Source: Longimonas sp046498435 (GTDB lineage: Bacteria > Bacteroidota > Rhodothermia > Rhodothermales > Salinibacteraceae). Taken from it: a stretch of 29,840 nt of DNA. The notes under the pieces are model-generated. The model had not been told where the DNA came from. It did not search any database and saw only the letters and a program-made list of their open reading frames with translations. The position numbers and the translations under genes are program-made. Each line of letters starts with the position of its first letter. Positions within the stretch are counted from its first letter, which is position 1. Shown here piece by piece: positions 6,265-14,663 of the stretch. The stretch is taken from the NCBI RefSeq assembly GCF_046498435.1, contig NZ_JAWOAR010000179.1, positions 1 to 29,840 on the forward strand. The letters are read 5' to 3'.

Positions 6265-7962
6265 CTACCAGAGGAGTCGGAGTCCTGCACCAACGCGGGC
6301 AGTGGGTTGGGGGTAGCCGGGCCACTCGGTCATGTCGTTTGCCCCAATATCTTGTACGTATGCCGTAACTTCAATGTTGGGCACAATTTGCACCTCGCCT
6401 GAGAGGCCGACCCCTACGAATCCATCTGCTGTAGCTTCGCCGGTTGCATCGAGGTCGCGCGTGCCCTGGCCACGCAGATGAAACTGAAGTCGCGCCTGTC
6501 GTTCGGGGAACTGATACCCAACGGTGGCCTCCCCCTGAGCGCTGGGCACAAACGGCAGGCCATCGCCTGCGTCTACGCTGCCGCCGGTGTAGGAGACGGC
6601 CATCGTGCCAAACCAGCGGGCATGGGCCTGAAGCGTGGCATCTAGCCCAAGCGTCCATGTCGTCGCATCGAGGTACTGCGCATCGTATGTGTACTGCGCA
6701 TCGTATGTCGGGGCCGACGCCAGCGTAAAGAATCGGCGCGAGGGGCTGCTCGCAACGCCGCCATGCACATCCACCTGCACCGGACCCGGTGCCCACTGCA
6801 GGCCTGCAGTGGCATCGAGGGTGCGCGCTGTTGCTCCAAGTCCGGGACGCGCATTCATGTACGGGTTCGTACGAAGCAGATCAATGGGGGTGTGAAGCGT
6901 GATCGAGGGCACTTGCTCGGCATACAGCATCCACATCGGGGCAAACCGCCACTCTACAAGCCCATACGGAGCCCCGTACGTGTTCGATGTTGACGCGCCA
7001 AGCGGAGCCTCGTCGGTCGCAGCGCCCAGGATGGCGGCGCCGCCCTCCACGCGCAGGTCGGGGCGATCTACAATCTGCACAATGCCATGCAGCGCGCCCG
7101 AGCGGCTGTCGCCCGAGAAGGCGGCGTTGCCTCCGTGCCCTGCCACATCGGCATTGCCGCGCAGGGTTACAGCAATAGCAGACAGATCGAAGGTCGCCTC
7201 AAGATCTGTGTGGAAGCGCTGGGTCGAAAAGGTCAGGTCTTCCGTCTCCAGATCGTGCGCCTCGTATCCCAGGGTCCACGTAAGCGGCAGCCCCTCGTGC
7301 ACGTGCAGCGTATGCGTGGTACCCAATTGCCCAATAGACCGCTCGGGAACGGGTTGGCCGTCATTTACGCCGTACAGATCATACTGCTGATAGCCGCCGT
7401 CAATGCTGGATGTGAGTCCCCAGGTTCCACCCCGATGCGAAAGAGAGAGCGCCCCCTCGCCCCTGTCGAACGCCGTTCGCACATCGCGGTCGTCGAAGGG
7501 CTGGGCCCCGTTCATCCCTTCGTAGTCGCCCTCCAGCTGCAACGACGTGCGTGCAGATACAGGCAGTTGCAGATCAGTAGCGGCGCGTCGTTCGGTAAAG
7601 CGTCCGCCTCCTACTTCCAACGAGCCATTCATACCGCTAAGAAGCGGCGGCAGCGGCGCGCGTCCGCCGTAGTCGGCTTCGGGCGGGTCCAGGTTTAGGG
7701 GAGGCAGCGCGTCCACTTCAAACTCAATGGGGGATGCGCTGGGCACGCCTTCGAGCGGAAGGGCCTGCACCCGGGTACGCGGCTGTAGCTCTTGCAGCGT
7801 AGGCCGCTCCAGCGATGGAAAGACGACGCGATACTCTCCCCGAATCTCAATTTCGCGCGGGGTGATTTCAGGGAGCGCAGGGTCCGAGTCAGGATCTTGA
7901 GCCCATGTTGAGCTAACGCCAGCGAGTAGGAGCAGTACAGAGAGAACAACAGAACGCATCAT
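6265..7962 (-). CDS. Outer-membrane beta-barrel protein of unknown function
   Basis: A 565-residue protein starting at the paired ATG codons (7962/7959). A signal peptide is plain: MMRSVVLSVLLLLAGVSSTWAQ, with likely cleavage after Gln. An N-terminal Pro-rich periplasmic stretch (about residues 25-110) is followed by alternating polar/hydrophobic strands to the C-terminus, ending GAGLRLLW with a terminal aromatic residue, the usual signature of an outer-membrane barrel. I do not recognise a named family; there is no clear plug domain, so a TonB-dependent receptor is unlikely. An 18-base tandem duplication encodes YDAQYT twice. It lies 112 bases after the giant TPR gene and 161 before the HU-like gene, all leftward, which suggests it is the outer-membrane partner of the cluster. 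Confidence 0.82.
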   Translation of the reverse strand: MMRSVVLSVLLLLAGVSSTWAQDPDSDPALPEITPREIEIRGEYRVVFPSLERPTLQELQPRTRVQALPLEGVPSASPIEFEVDALPPLNLDPPEADYGGRAPLPPLLSGMNGSLEVGGGRFTERRAATDLQLPVSARTSLQLEGDYEGMNGAQPFDDRDVRTAFDRGEGALSLSHRGGTWGLTSSIDGGYQQYDLYGVNDGQPVPERSIGQLGTTHTLHVHEGLPLTWTLGYEAHDLETEDLTFSTQRFHTDLEATFDLSAIAVTLRGNADVAGHGGNAAFSGDSRSGALHGIVQIVDRPDLRVEGGAAILGAATDEAPLGASTSNTYGAPYGLVEWRFAPMWMLYAEQVPSITLHTPIDLLRTNPYMNARPGLGATARTLDATAGLQWAPGPVQVDVHGGVASSPSRRFFTLASAPTYDAQYTYDAQYLDATTWTLGLDATLQAHARWFGTMAVSYTGGSVDAGDGLPFVPSAQGEATVGYQFPERQARLQFHLRGQGTRDLDATGEATADGFVGVGLSGEVQIVPNIEVTAYVQDIGANDMTEWPGYPQPTARVGAGLRLLW

Positions 7963-8074
7963 GCAGGGTAAGGGGGATACGAAAGGCAAAAGCGATGAAG
8001 GCAGGAGGAGAGCAGCGCCGCAGGGACGCGCTCATCAGCAAACGAATCAGGCAGCGGGTGCAGCATCTTGCGGG

Positions 8075-11032
8075 TTACAGCGCTTCGCGCGCTTCGCGGG
8101 CTTCATCGGCATACGGCGTATCGCTATACGTATCAGCCACGCGGTCGTAGAGGCGCTGGGCCTCGCCACGCTGATCCAACTGTTCATAGGCACGAGCCTG
8201 CTCTAAGTAGCTGCGCGCCACCCAGCTCGAAAAGCCTGAAAAGAGCGATGGAATGCGCTCCAGCTCGGTAATGGCCTCATTCGGACGTCCGCTCTGTCGG
8301 AGCAGGCGTCCCAGCCGGAAGCGCGCCTCGGCTTCGCTTTCATCGTCGGCATCCGATTCCACAACCTGGCGGTACAGGCGTTGGGCTTCATCGAGAGCGC
8401 CCTCCTCTTCAGCGATACGCGCCAGCCCCAGCCGGGCCGAAGCCACCAGGCGGTTCGAGTCTTGCTCGCGCACAATCTGGCGCAGCCGCTGCTCGGCCTC
8501 ATCGGCACGCCCCTGCTGCAAGAGCGCCACCGCCTCCCCGTAGCGGGCGCGCGCAACCACATCGGTAGGCGCTTCGGGATCGTTCAGCGCCTGGCGAAAG
8601 GCCTCAAGCGCCCGGTCGTAGTCTTCATTTTGTTCGTACATCTCTCCCAAACGAAGCGCCGCTTCGGGCACGCGCGGATGATCGGGGTAATTCTCAAGAA
8701 GCTGCTCAAAGAAGGTGCGCGCCTCCTGTTCTTCCTGCTGATCGGCATGGCCACGCCCCAGCAGAAAGTAGGCTTGCGGAAGATACGTATCGGTTTCAGC
8801 CACACGCACAAACTGGCGGAGCTGCTGCATGGCGGCCTCGATGTCGCCGCTCTGGTACGTGGCCTCTGCTACGCGGAATCGCAGCGCATCGCTACGCTCC
8901 GGGTCGTCAATGCGGTCGGCAATCTCATTGATGAACGCCTGGGCATTCTCCTCATCATCCTGCACCACAAACGCATACTGGATGCTGGAGGCCGCATCGG
9001 CAAACACCTCGCTTTCGGGATACTCTTCCAGCACAATCCGATAGGCTTCGATCGCCGCATCAAGATTGCCCATGTTGAAATACGCGTCGCCGATGGCGTA
9101 CTGTGTGCGGGCCACACGGGGATGGTCTGGATACGCATCGAGGAGCGCTTCGTACGAGGCTCGTGCCGCCTCATACTCCTCGACCTGGAAGTAGACACCG
9201 CCCCGCCGGTAAAGCGCTTCGGGATGCCAGCGGCTATCGGGATACGAATCAATCAGCTCATCGAACGCATCGATCGCTTCCTCAAAGCGGTCTTGCAGCG
9301 CGTACGTCTCGCCCAACTGAAAGAGCGCATAGTCACGTCCGGTGTCATCAACGGCACTGTAAGCGTCGAGCGCGTCGTCGTAGCGGCGCTGGGCAAAGTA
9401 GCTGTCGCCCAGGCGGAGCTGGGCATCGGCGCGGTAGGGGATGCGCGTGTCGTCATCATACGTATTCAGGAAGCGCTCAAACGCATTGGCCGCATTTGCG
9501 AACTGCTCCTGCTTAAAGTACGACCACGCAATGGTGTAGCGCGCGGCAGGCGCCGACGGACCGTTGGGCGCTGCATCTACATAGCGCTGCAAACGGGCGC
9601 GTGCGGCATCGTAGCGCTCGGACTGAAACAGGCTCTCGCCCGCCCAAAAGAGCGCCTCCTCGCGTTGATCGAGGCGTCCGCCTTCATGCACGCGCATGAA
9701 GGCATCGGCAGCGTCGTCGTACTGGCGGCTCTCGTAGAGCGACCACGCCTGCTGAAACTCCACCGCATCGCGAATGGAGTCGGGGGCGGCCCCCAGCGCG
9801 CTGGCTTCATCGAATGCCTCCAGCGCGCGATCCATATCTTCGCGTTGCAGCGCCACGTTCCCCAACACCAGGTGCGCCCGCCCGCGCTGATCCGAGTCCG
9901 CATACGACTGCAAGAGGCGCTCCATCGTCTCCCCGGCCCGGTCGTAATTGCCGCTCTGATAGTGTAAGCGGCCGACCTCAAACGTCGCTTCGTCGGCGCG
10001 TTCGGCCGAGGAAGCTGCGTCGATATATGACGCATAGGCTTCGCGGGCCGCATCGGGATTGTCGGCGCGCTGGTAGTTGCGAGCCGCTTCAAACTGGGCT
10101 GTTGTTGCGTAGGGATGATCCGAGTCCGCCACGCGACTGAAGTGATCCGCCGCCTGCGCATGATTGCCCCGATGATGCGCCGCCCAGCCCAGCCCGTAGG
10201 CCACAACCGGCCCCGGATTGCTGCTGGCCGCCTCCGTAAAGGCGCGGTGGGCACGGTTCCACTGCTCCGTTTCCAGATAGGCATAGCCCAGCAGCGTGTG
10301 TGCGCGGGCAGTACGCTGCGAAGCGTCTTCCAGCACTGCAATAGCGCGCTCCGGCTGATCGAGCGTCATGTGAGCCTGTGCCAGCGGCTCGCGTGCCTCC
10401 TGGGCATACGATGAGGTCTCGTACCGCTCGACCACCGTACGCAGCGCACGCACCGCACTCTCGGTACGATCTTGCGACAGGTAGAGCCGCCCGGCATGGT
10501 AGGCCGCCTCAGGCGCCTCTGCCCGGTCGCGGTGGTCGTTTACGATGCCAATGTACGCATTCAGTGCAGTGCGCGTCTCACCAGCCCGATGCGCCTCCTG
10601 TGCCAGCAGCAACGTCGCCGGAACCGACACATCGGGATCAGGATGCTCTCCCAGGCGCTCCAGGTAGGTGCGCGCCTGCGCCCGGTCGCCCCGTGCCAGG
10701 GCCTCCTCGCTGATGGAAAGCAGCAGCGTACCGGCTTGCGGATGCCCCGGATACCGGCGTTGCAGCACATCCGTAAGGCGAAACGCTTCGTCGGGGCGGT
10801 CAAGCGCTTGCATCGCCCGAATCTCCAGATAGAGCGCCTCCGGAGCGGCGCTGTGGCGCGGACGATCCTGGCGGAACGACGACAGTTCCTGGGCCGCCGC
10901 CGCATACAAACCGCGATCGAACAGCTCCTGACCGCGCTCAAATGAGGGGGGCGATTGCGCCTTTCCCTCAGGAGCCCCAAGCCCCATCACGATCATTAAG
11001 CATCCAACACACACGCAACGAAACCAATGCAT
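8075..11032 (-). CDS. Giant periplasmic tetratricopeptide-repeat protein
   Basis: A 985-residue protein beginning MHWFRCVCVGCLMIVMGLG at ATG 11032, with a signal peptide likely cleaved near GKAQ. From about residue 30 to the end it is an unbroken run of TPR-like helix pairs of 34-37 residues (for example YDRALEAFRQALNDPEAP and FNMGNLDAAIEAYRIVLEEYP), with short Gly/Asp turns. Such arrays are protein-docking solenoids; no catalytic domain is visible. The repeats resemble YbgF/BamD-type TPRs (the family that sits beside Tol systems), which fits the exbB/exbD genes in the same cluster. It is first in the leftward series and faces a divergent gene at 11201. The TPR call is secure; the partner is unknown. 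Confidence 0.9.
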   Translation of the reverse strand: MHWFRCVCVGCLMIVMGLGAPEGKAQSPPSFERGQELFDRGLYAAAAQELSSFRQDRPRHSAAPEALYLEIRAMQALDRPDEAFRLTDVLQRRYPGHPQAGTLLLSISEEALARGDRAQARTYLERLGEHPDPDVSVPATLLLAQEAHRAGETRTALNAYIGIVNDHRDRAEAPEAAYHAGRLYLSQDRTESAVRALRTVVERYETSSYAQEAREPLAQAHMTLDQPERAIAVLEDASQRTARAHTLLGYAYLETEQWNRAHRAFTEAASSNPGPVVAYGLGWAAHHRGNHAQAADHFSRVADSDHPYATTAQFEAARNYQRADNPDAAREAYASYIDAASSAERADEATFEVGRLHYQSGNYDRAGETMERLLQSYADSDQRGRAHLVLGNVALQREDMDRALEAFDEASALGAAPDSIRDAVEFQQAWSLYESRQYDDAADAFMRVHEGGRLDQREEALFWAGESLFQSERYDAARARLQRYVDAAPNGPSAPAARYTIAWSYFKQEQFANAANAFERFLNTYDDDTRIPYRADAQLRLGDSYFAQRRYDDALDAYSAVDDTGRDYALFQLGETYALQDRFEEAIDAFDELIDSYPDSRWHPEALYRRGGVYFQVEEYEAARASYEALLDAYPDHPRVARTQYAIGDAYFNMGNLDAAIEAYRIVLEEYPESEVFADAASSIQYAFVVQDDEENAQAFINEIADRIDDPERSDALRFRVAEATYQSGDIEAAMQQLRQFVRVAETDTYLPQAYFLLGRGHADQQEEQEARTFFEQLLENYPDHPRVPEAALRLGEMYEQNEDYDRALEAFRQALNDPEAPTDVVARARYGEAVALLQQGRADEAEQRLRQIVREQDSNRLVASARLGLARIAEEEGALDEAQRLYRQVVESDADDESEAEARFRLGRLLRQSGRPNEAITELERIPSLFSGFSSWVARSYLEQARAYEQLDQRGEAQRLYDRVADTYSDTPYADEAREAREAL

Positions 11033-11200
11033 AGACAGAAACGGCCAAATAATCCAAAAGGAAGCTGGGCGTGAATCCTACGTGCGAAACGCAGCATACA
11101 GCACGTAAGGTTGCGAATGCAACGGGCATTTCCTACCCTACGCATTCCAACTTACAATGCATAACGCAGACACACCACACCCGGTCTCCGAAAAACTGCT
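11033..11200. promoter_or_regulatory. Divergent promoter region between the TPR gene and the small tail-anchored gene
   Basis: The two genes are read away from each other, so this 168-base gap must hold both promoters. On the plus strand TACAAT at 11153-11158 matches five of six bases of a sigma-70 -10 box, with only a weak -35 (TTCCTA) at the right distance. I see no clear box for the leftward gene. Confidence 0.4.
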
Positions 11201-11494
11201 ATGGATACGCCGCCTGACGCCCCCTCGAACGGTCCTGCTCCTGATTCCCCGTTCAATACATCGCCCTCAGAGGGATTCGAAGGATCGTTTCCCCCACCAA
11301 ACGCCTCGTCGGAATCCTCGACAGGCAATCCGTTCGACCCTCCCCCGGCCTCGGTGCAAGACGACTGGAGCACAATGACGATTCCAGCCTCCATCGCCGT
11401 TGATATGGCACGCGACTGGGTGCGCGAGCGTCAAACGGCTACCCTGCTTGGCGCTTTCGCTGCGGGCGTGTTCGTTGGCGTGCTCTCGCGATAG
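11201..11494 (+). CDS. Small Pro/Ser-rich protein with C-terminal membrane helix (ElaB/YqjD-like tail)
   Basis: A 97-residue product from ATG 11201. Residues 1-60 are disordered and rich in Pro, Ser, Asn and Asp. The last 35 residues read VDMARDWVRERQTATLLGAFAAGVFVGVLSR: an amphipathic segment, then one glycine-rich membrane helix ending in Ser-Arg. That end resembles the C-terminus of ElaB/YqjD/YgaM tail-anchored proteins (VRERPW... then a helix and SRR), though the coiled-coil body of that family is missing. It is probably a real small inner-membrane protein; no function can be assigned. A strong hairpin at 11544-11569 separates it from the sugar kinase. Confidence 0.6.
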   Translation: MDTPPDAPSNGPAPDSPFNTSPSEGFEGSFPPPNASSESSTGNPFDPPPASVQDDWSTMTIPASIAVDMARDWVRERQTATLLGAFAAGVFVGVLSR

Positions 11495-11543
11495 CACACC
11501 AGGCGCCTGGATACACAGCGCTCCTTTGCGTAGAATTCGAACG

Positions 11544-11569
11544 GCGGGCTCAACGATTGTTGGGCCCGC
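11544..11569 (+). promoter_or_regulatory. Strong hairpin between the small membrane gene and the sugar kinase
   Basis: GCGGGCTCAAC (11544-11554) pairs with GTTGGGCCCGC (11559-11569), with one G-T wobble and a 4-base loop. No T-run follows, so it is either a factor-assisted terminator of the upstream gene or a structured leader of the kinase mRNA. Confidence 0.5.
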
Positions 11570-11616
11570 TGGGTACGTTGGTCTGTTCGCCGCTGATCAT
11601 TTTTACTTGCCGATCT

Positions 11617-12549
11617 GTGAGTATACTTGCTGTAGGAACCGTTGCGTTCGACTCGATCGAAACGCCGTTTGGCACCGCGCCCCGCGTCCTGGGCGGCAGT
11701 GCCTCATATCTCACCCTCGCTGCCCGCTACTTCTGCCCCGACGTACGACTGGTCGGCGTGGTGGGGCGCGACTTCCCCGACGACTATGTGCAGCGCTTTC
11801 GCGATAGCGGAATCGACCTGCGGGGGCTGGAGGTGGACGAGAGCGGCGATACCTTCCACTGGAAGGGTCGCTACCACTACGACCTCAACGAGCGCGACAC
11901 GCTCGACACCCAGCTTAACGTGCTTGTCGACTTTGAGCCGACGCTGCCCAAGGACTACCGCTCCAGTCAGATCGTATGCCTGGGCAACCTCGACCCGGCC
12001 GTGCAGCGCCACGTGCTCGATCAGATCGACGATCCGGGCTACGTGCTCTGCGATACGATGAACTACTGGATCCAGCACACCCCCGACAGTCTCCGCGAAA
12101 CGCTACAGCGCGTGGACTGCCTCGTCATCAACGACTCGGAGGCGCGCGAGCTGGCCGATGAGCCGAATCTTGTGAAGACTGCCGACATCATCCGCGACAT
12201 GGGGCCGGAGACGCTCATCATCAAAAAGGGCGAACATGGCGCGCTCCTGTTTAACGGAGACACCGTATTCAGCGCGCCGGCCTACCCGCTGGAGGCTATT
12301 GAAGACCCAACAGGAGCAGGCGATACCTTTGCTGGCGGCCTGGCGGGGCACCTGGCGCAAGTAGGAAGCTACGGAGCCGATGACCTGCGTCGTGGCATCA
12401 TCTACGGTAGCGCTATGGCCTCGTTTGCGGTCGAACGCTTTGGTCCAGAGCGGCTGTACCACTTGAACCAGGACCTGATTGTGGAGCGCGCACGCGCCTT
12501 CCGCGAGCTGGCGGCCATTCCCAAACTGGCACCGCTTCAGGCTGCGTAA
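11617..12549 (+). CDS. PfkB/ribokinase-family sugar (or nucleoside) kinase
   Basis: A 310-residue protein if it starts at GTG 11617, giving M(V)SILAVGTVAFDSIETP, the normal first beta strand of the fold. An upstream ATG at 11557 adds 20 residues that do not fit the family. GGSASYLTLAARYF and VGVVGRDFP correspond to the first PfkB signature region. DPTGAGDTFAGG at 230-241 is the second signature, with Asp236 as catalytic base in the anion hole. Short strands and a YHYDLNERDTLDTQLNVL insert form the lid. Members phosphorylate ribose, fructose-type sugars or adenosine; residue patterns here do not fix the substrate. It is read rightward with folB 87 bases downstream. Confidence 0.92.
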   Translation: MSILAVGTVAFDSIETPFGTAPRVLGGSASYLTLAARYFCPDVRLVGVVGRDFPDDYVQRFRDSGIDLRGLEVDESGDTFHWKGRYHYDLNERDTLDTQLNVLVDFEPTLPKDYRSSQIVCLGNLDPAVQRHVLDQIDDPGYVLCDTMNYWIQHTPDSLRETLQRVDCLVINDSEARELADEPNLVKTADIIRDMGPETLIIKKGEHGALLFNGDTVFSAPAYPLEAIEDPTGAGDTFAGGLAGHLAQVGSYGADDLRRGIIYGSAMASFAVERFGPERLYHLNQDLIVERARAFRELAAIPKLAPLQAA

Positions 12550-12636
12550 ACAGGGGCACGGGGAGGCGAAGGGCTCTGCATCCTCCTGTATTTATGTGCA
12601 ATACACCCATTTCTTCTGGATATACCGCAGCGCGCT

Positions 12637-12999
12637 ATGCACGGAACCGTTCGGCTTATCAACGCGGTTTTCTACGGCCACCACGGCGTGATGGAGGAGG
12701 AAAACCGCCTGGGCGGGCGCTACGAGGTGGACGTGGAGGCCGACCTGGACCTGGCTGATGCGGTGGCCTCCGACGACCTGCACGACACCATTAACTACGA
12801 GGCGATCTACGACATCGTGAAGGCGCAGGTCACGCAGCACGAGTATGCGCTTATTGAGCGCCTGGCCGGGCTGATCGTGCAGGAAGTGGCTGCGGCCTAC
12901 CCCGCGCTCAATGCGGTTGAGGTAACCGTACGCAAAATCGGCCCACCTGTAGGCGGCCTGGCCGACCGCGCCGAGGTCACGCTGCGCCACGAGCCATAG
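12637..12999 (+). CDS. folB: Dihydroneopterin aldolase
   Basis: A 120-residue protein of normal FolB length. FYGHHGVMEEEN places Glu22 exactly where E. coli FolB has its pterin-anchoring Glu22, and VTVRKIGPPVGG places the catalytic lysine at 100, the same number as in E. coli. ALIERLAGLI matches the conserved helix lining the active-site tunnel. The enzyme cleaves 7,8-dihydroneopterin to 6-hydroxymethyl-dihydropterin and glycolaldehyde in cytosolic folate synthesis, acting as a ring-shaped octamer. It lies 87 bases downstream of the PfkB kinase with no clear terminator between, so they may share a transcript. No other folate gene is in view. Confidence 0.95.
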   Translation: MHGTVRLINAVFYGHHGVMEEENRLGGRYEVDVEADLDLADAVASDDLHDTINYEAIYDIVKAQVTQHEYALIERLAGLIVQEVAAAYPALNAVEVTVRKIGPPVGGLADRAEVTLRHEP

Positions 13000-13049
13000 T
13001 GCTCTGTCACAGGTCAATCTTAGGGTAGTAACGCACCTCTCTTACATGC

Positions 13050-13216
13050 TGTCATCTTGAGCGAAGCGGCTCCGCCAAGGAGACGCGAAGTCCTGACACG
13101 AGCGAAGCGACTGATGAACGCAGTGAATAAAGATCTCCCCCGAAGTGGGTAGGACCCTCTGTCCCGCCGTACCTGCTGAACTCCGAGGAGATGGTTCGAC
13201 TGCGCTCACCATGACA
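13050..13216. repeat. Non-coding repeat element with TGTCAT terminal inverted repeats
   Basis: The 167-base stretch starts TGTCATCTTGAGCGAAGCGG and ends GTTCGACTGCGCTCACCATGACA, whose complement is TGTCATGGTGAGCGCAG, so the two ends are imperfect inverted repeats. It contains AAGATCTCCCCCGAAGTGGG and no credible frame. It resembles the TGTCATCCTGAGCGAAGCG... elements scattered between genes in many Bacteroidetes, Chlorobi and related genomes. It may be a MITE-like or REP-like element. Together with flanks it fills the 296-base gap between folB and the convergent amidotransferase gene. Confidence 0.75.
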
Positions 13217-13295
13217 GGCTTCGTGGGAGAATGATTTCAGGGTAACCATCAAGATGAGGGTTGACAGAGCCATAGCTTATGGGGGGCGTGCGGAG

Positions 13296-14039
13296 CTACG
13301 CCGCATAGATCTTCAGGAAGCGGTGCAAGAGGTCATCGACCTCGGGGGTTTCGGTCAGGTTGTCGAGGACGACCTGGAAGTCTTTGTCGCTGGGCAAGTC
13401 GTCGCGGTAGTAATCGCGGTACTCGACCAGACGCTCGCGCTCGCGCTCCGCATCCAGTTCGCTATGAAACTGCGTACTGTAGCACGGCCATTCGGGCATC
13501 CGGAACGCCTGATTGGGCTGATCATTGCACGCCAGTTCGATGGCGCCCTCGGGCAGTTCGGCCACCCGGTCGTGATGCCCCATGTTGGCCTTGAACGTCT
13601 CTGGAAGGGTGCCAAATAGCGGGTCCTCTTTGCCCGCCTCCGTGAGCGACACGCTGCGGCAGCCCAGTTCAGAGCGCTCCGAATCGTGGATTACGCGTCC
13701 GCCAAAGGCCCGGGCAATGATCTGATGCCCCCAGCACGCCCCAAACAGGGGGCGTTCGGCCTCAGCCACGAGTTGCACGAAGTCGAGCAGCGCCCCCATC
13801 CACGGAAATTCGGCGTAGGCCGAGTACTCACCGGCTCCTCCAATAAACACGGCATCCACCGCATCAAGGTGGCGTGGGGCAAGCGGGTCGCGCAGCACGC
13901 TAAGTGACGTAAGCTGATCCGGACGCAGGTGAGCACGCTCCAGAAAGCAGAGGCGCTCTTGGCGTTCCATCTGAGCAGAGGTGCGCGCTTGCAAAAGCAG
14001 CACCTGCACCGAGTCGATAGGCGAAGACGAGTCGTTCAT
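13296..14039 (-). CDS. Class I glutamine amidotransferase (GMP synthase-type GATase domain protein)
   Basis: A 247-residue protein from ATG 14039. The catalytic triad of class I amidotransferases is visible: FGACWGHQ with Cys102 as nucleophile, and YSTQFHSEL with His192 and Glu194. VFIGGAGEYSAY corresponds to the oxyanion-loop region. Stand-alone proteins of this kind are annotated as GMP synthase-like GATase or gamma-glutamyl hydrolase family proteins; without a synthetase partner nearby, the ammonia acceptor is unknown. Its ATG overlaps the maf stop codon (ATGA), so it is the third gene of lnt-maf-GATase and probably translationally coupled. The first 10 residues are polar and could start a little later. 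Confidence 0.9.
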   Translation of the reverse strand: MNDSSSPIDSVQVLLLQARTSAQMERQERLCFLERAHLRPDQLTSLSVLRDPLAPRHLDAVDAVFIGGAGEYSAYAEFPWMGALLDFVQLVAEAERPLFGACWGHQIIARAFGGRVIHDSERSELGCRSVSLTEAGKEDPLFGTLPETFKANMGHHDRVAELPEGAIELACNDQPNQAFRMPEWPCYSTQFHSELDAERERERLVEYRDYYRDDLPSDKDFQVVLDNLTETPEVDDLLHRFLKIYAA

Positions 14040-14647
14040 GCGGGGTCGGCAATGAGGTCAGAAAAGTTGGTGCGAAGGGTGGCATACAGGGTGCGCAGCG
14101 GCAACCCCATCACGTTATAATAGTCGCCATGCAGGCGATGTACAAACAGCGACGCAATGGCATCTTGAATGCCGTAGCTGCCAGCTTTGTCCATGGGCAG
14201 TTCGGAGCGCACGTAGGCATCGATCTCGGCATCGGTAAGCGGGGCCATAAACACCGTGGTTTGCGTAACCGTAGCCACGCGGCGGCCGGTTGCGGGATGG
14301 TGTAGCGCCATGCCGGTAAGCACATGGTGACGTCGGTCCTGCATGCGCTGCAGGAGCGCACGGGCCGCTTCGGGCGAATCGGGCTTGCCCAGGATCTCTT
14401 GTTCAAACACAACCACCGTGTCGGCGGCCAGCGTGAGCGCATCCGGATGGTTGTGTGCTACCGGAGTCGCTTTCTGGTGCGCCACAGCACGTACCGCTGC
14501 GTGGGGAGACGCATCGTCTGGCAACTGCTCTTCTGCCGGGCTGACCTCCACAGTAAACGGCCACTCGACTTGCTCCAGCAACGCTCGCCGCCGGGGCGAC
14601 TGCGAGGCTAAAATCAGCGGCGCACGGAGCGTCAGCAAGGGCGGCAT
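14036..14647 (-). CDS. maf: Maf-family nucleoside triphosphate pyrophosphatase
   Basis: A 203-residue protein starting at ATG 14647 (MPPLLTLRAPLILASQ). LILASQSPRRRALLEQ is the hallmark Maf N-terminal motif, LAADTVVVFEQEILGKP holds the conserved Asp and Lys of the active site, and YGIQDAIASLFVHRLHGDYYNVMGLPL is the conserved C-terminal block. Maf/YhdE/YceF enzymes hydrolyse dTTP, UTP or modified nucleotides to monophosphates, a house-cleaning role also tied to septum inhibition. The subtype (dTTP/UTP or m7GTP) is not resolved by eye. It starts 16 bases after lnt and overlaps the next gene by 4 bases. The frame stays open upstream into lnt, but the ATG at 14647 fits the family. Confidence 0.95.
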   Translation of the reverse strand: MPPLLTLRAPLILASQSPRRRALLEQVEWPFTVEVSPAEEQLPDDASPHAAVRAVAHQKATPVAHNHPDALTLAADTVVVFEQEILGKPDSPEAARALLQRMQDRRHHVLTGMALHHPATGRRVATVTQTTVFMAPLTDAEIDAYVRSELPMDKAGSYGIQDAIASLFVHRLHGDYYNVMGLPLRTLYATLRTNFSDLIADPA

Positions 14648-14663
14648 GGGTACAGCAGGAGAC

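Noticed and set aside
8381..9967. 528-residue rightward open frame
   Set aside because: It lies wholly antisense to the giant TPR gene, has no domain character and arises from GC-rich codon bias on the other strand.
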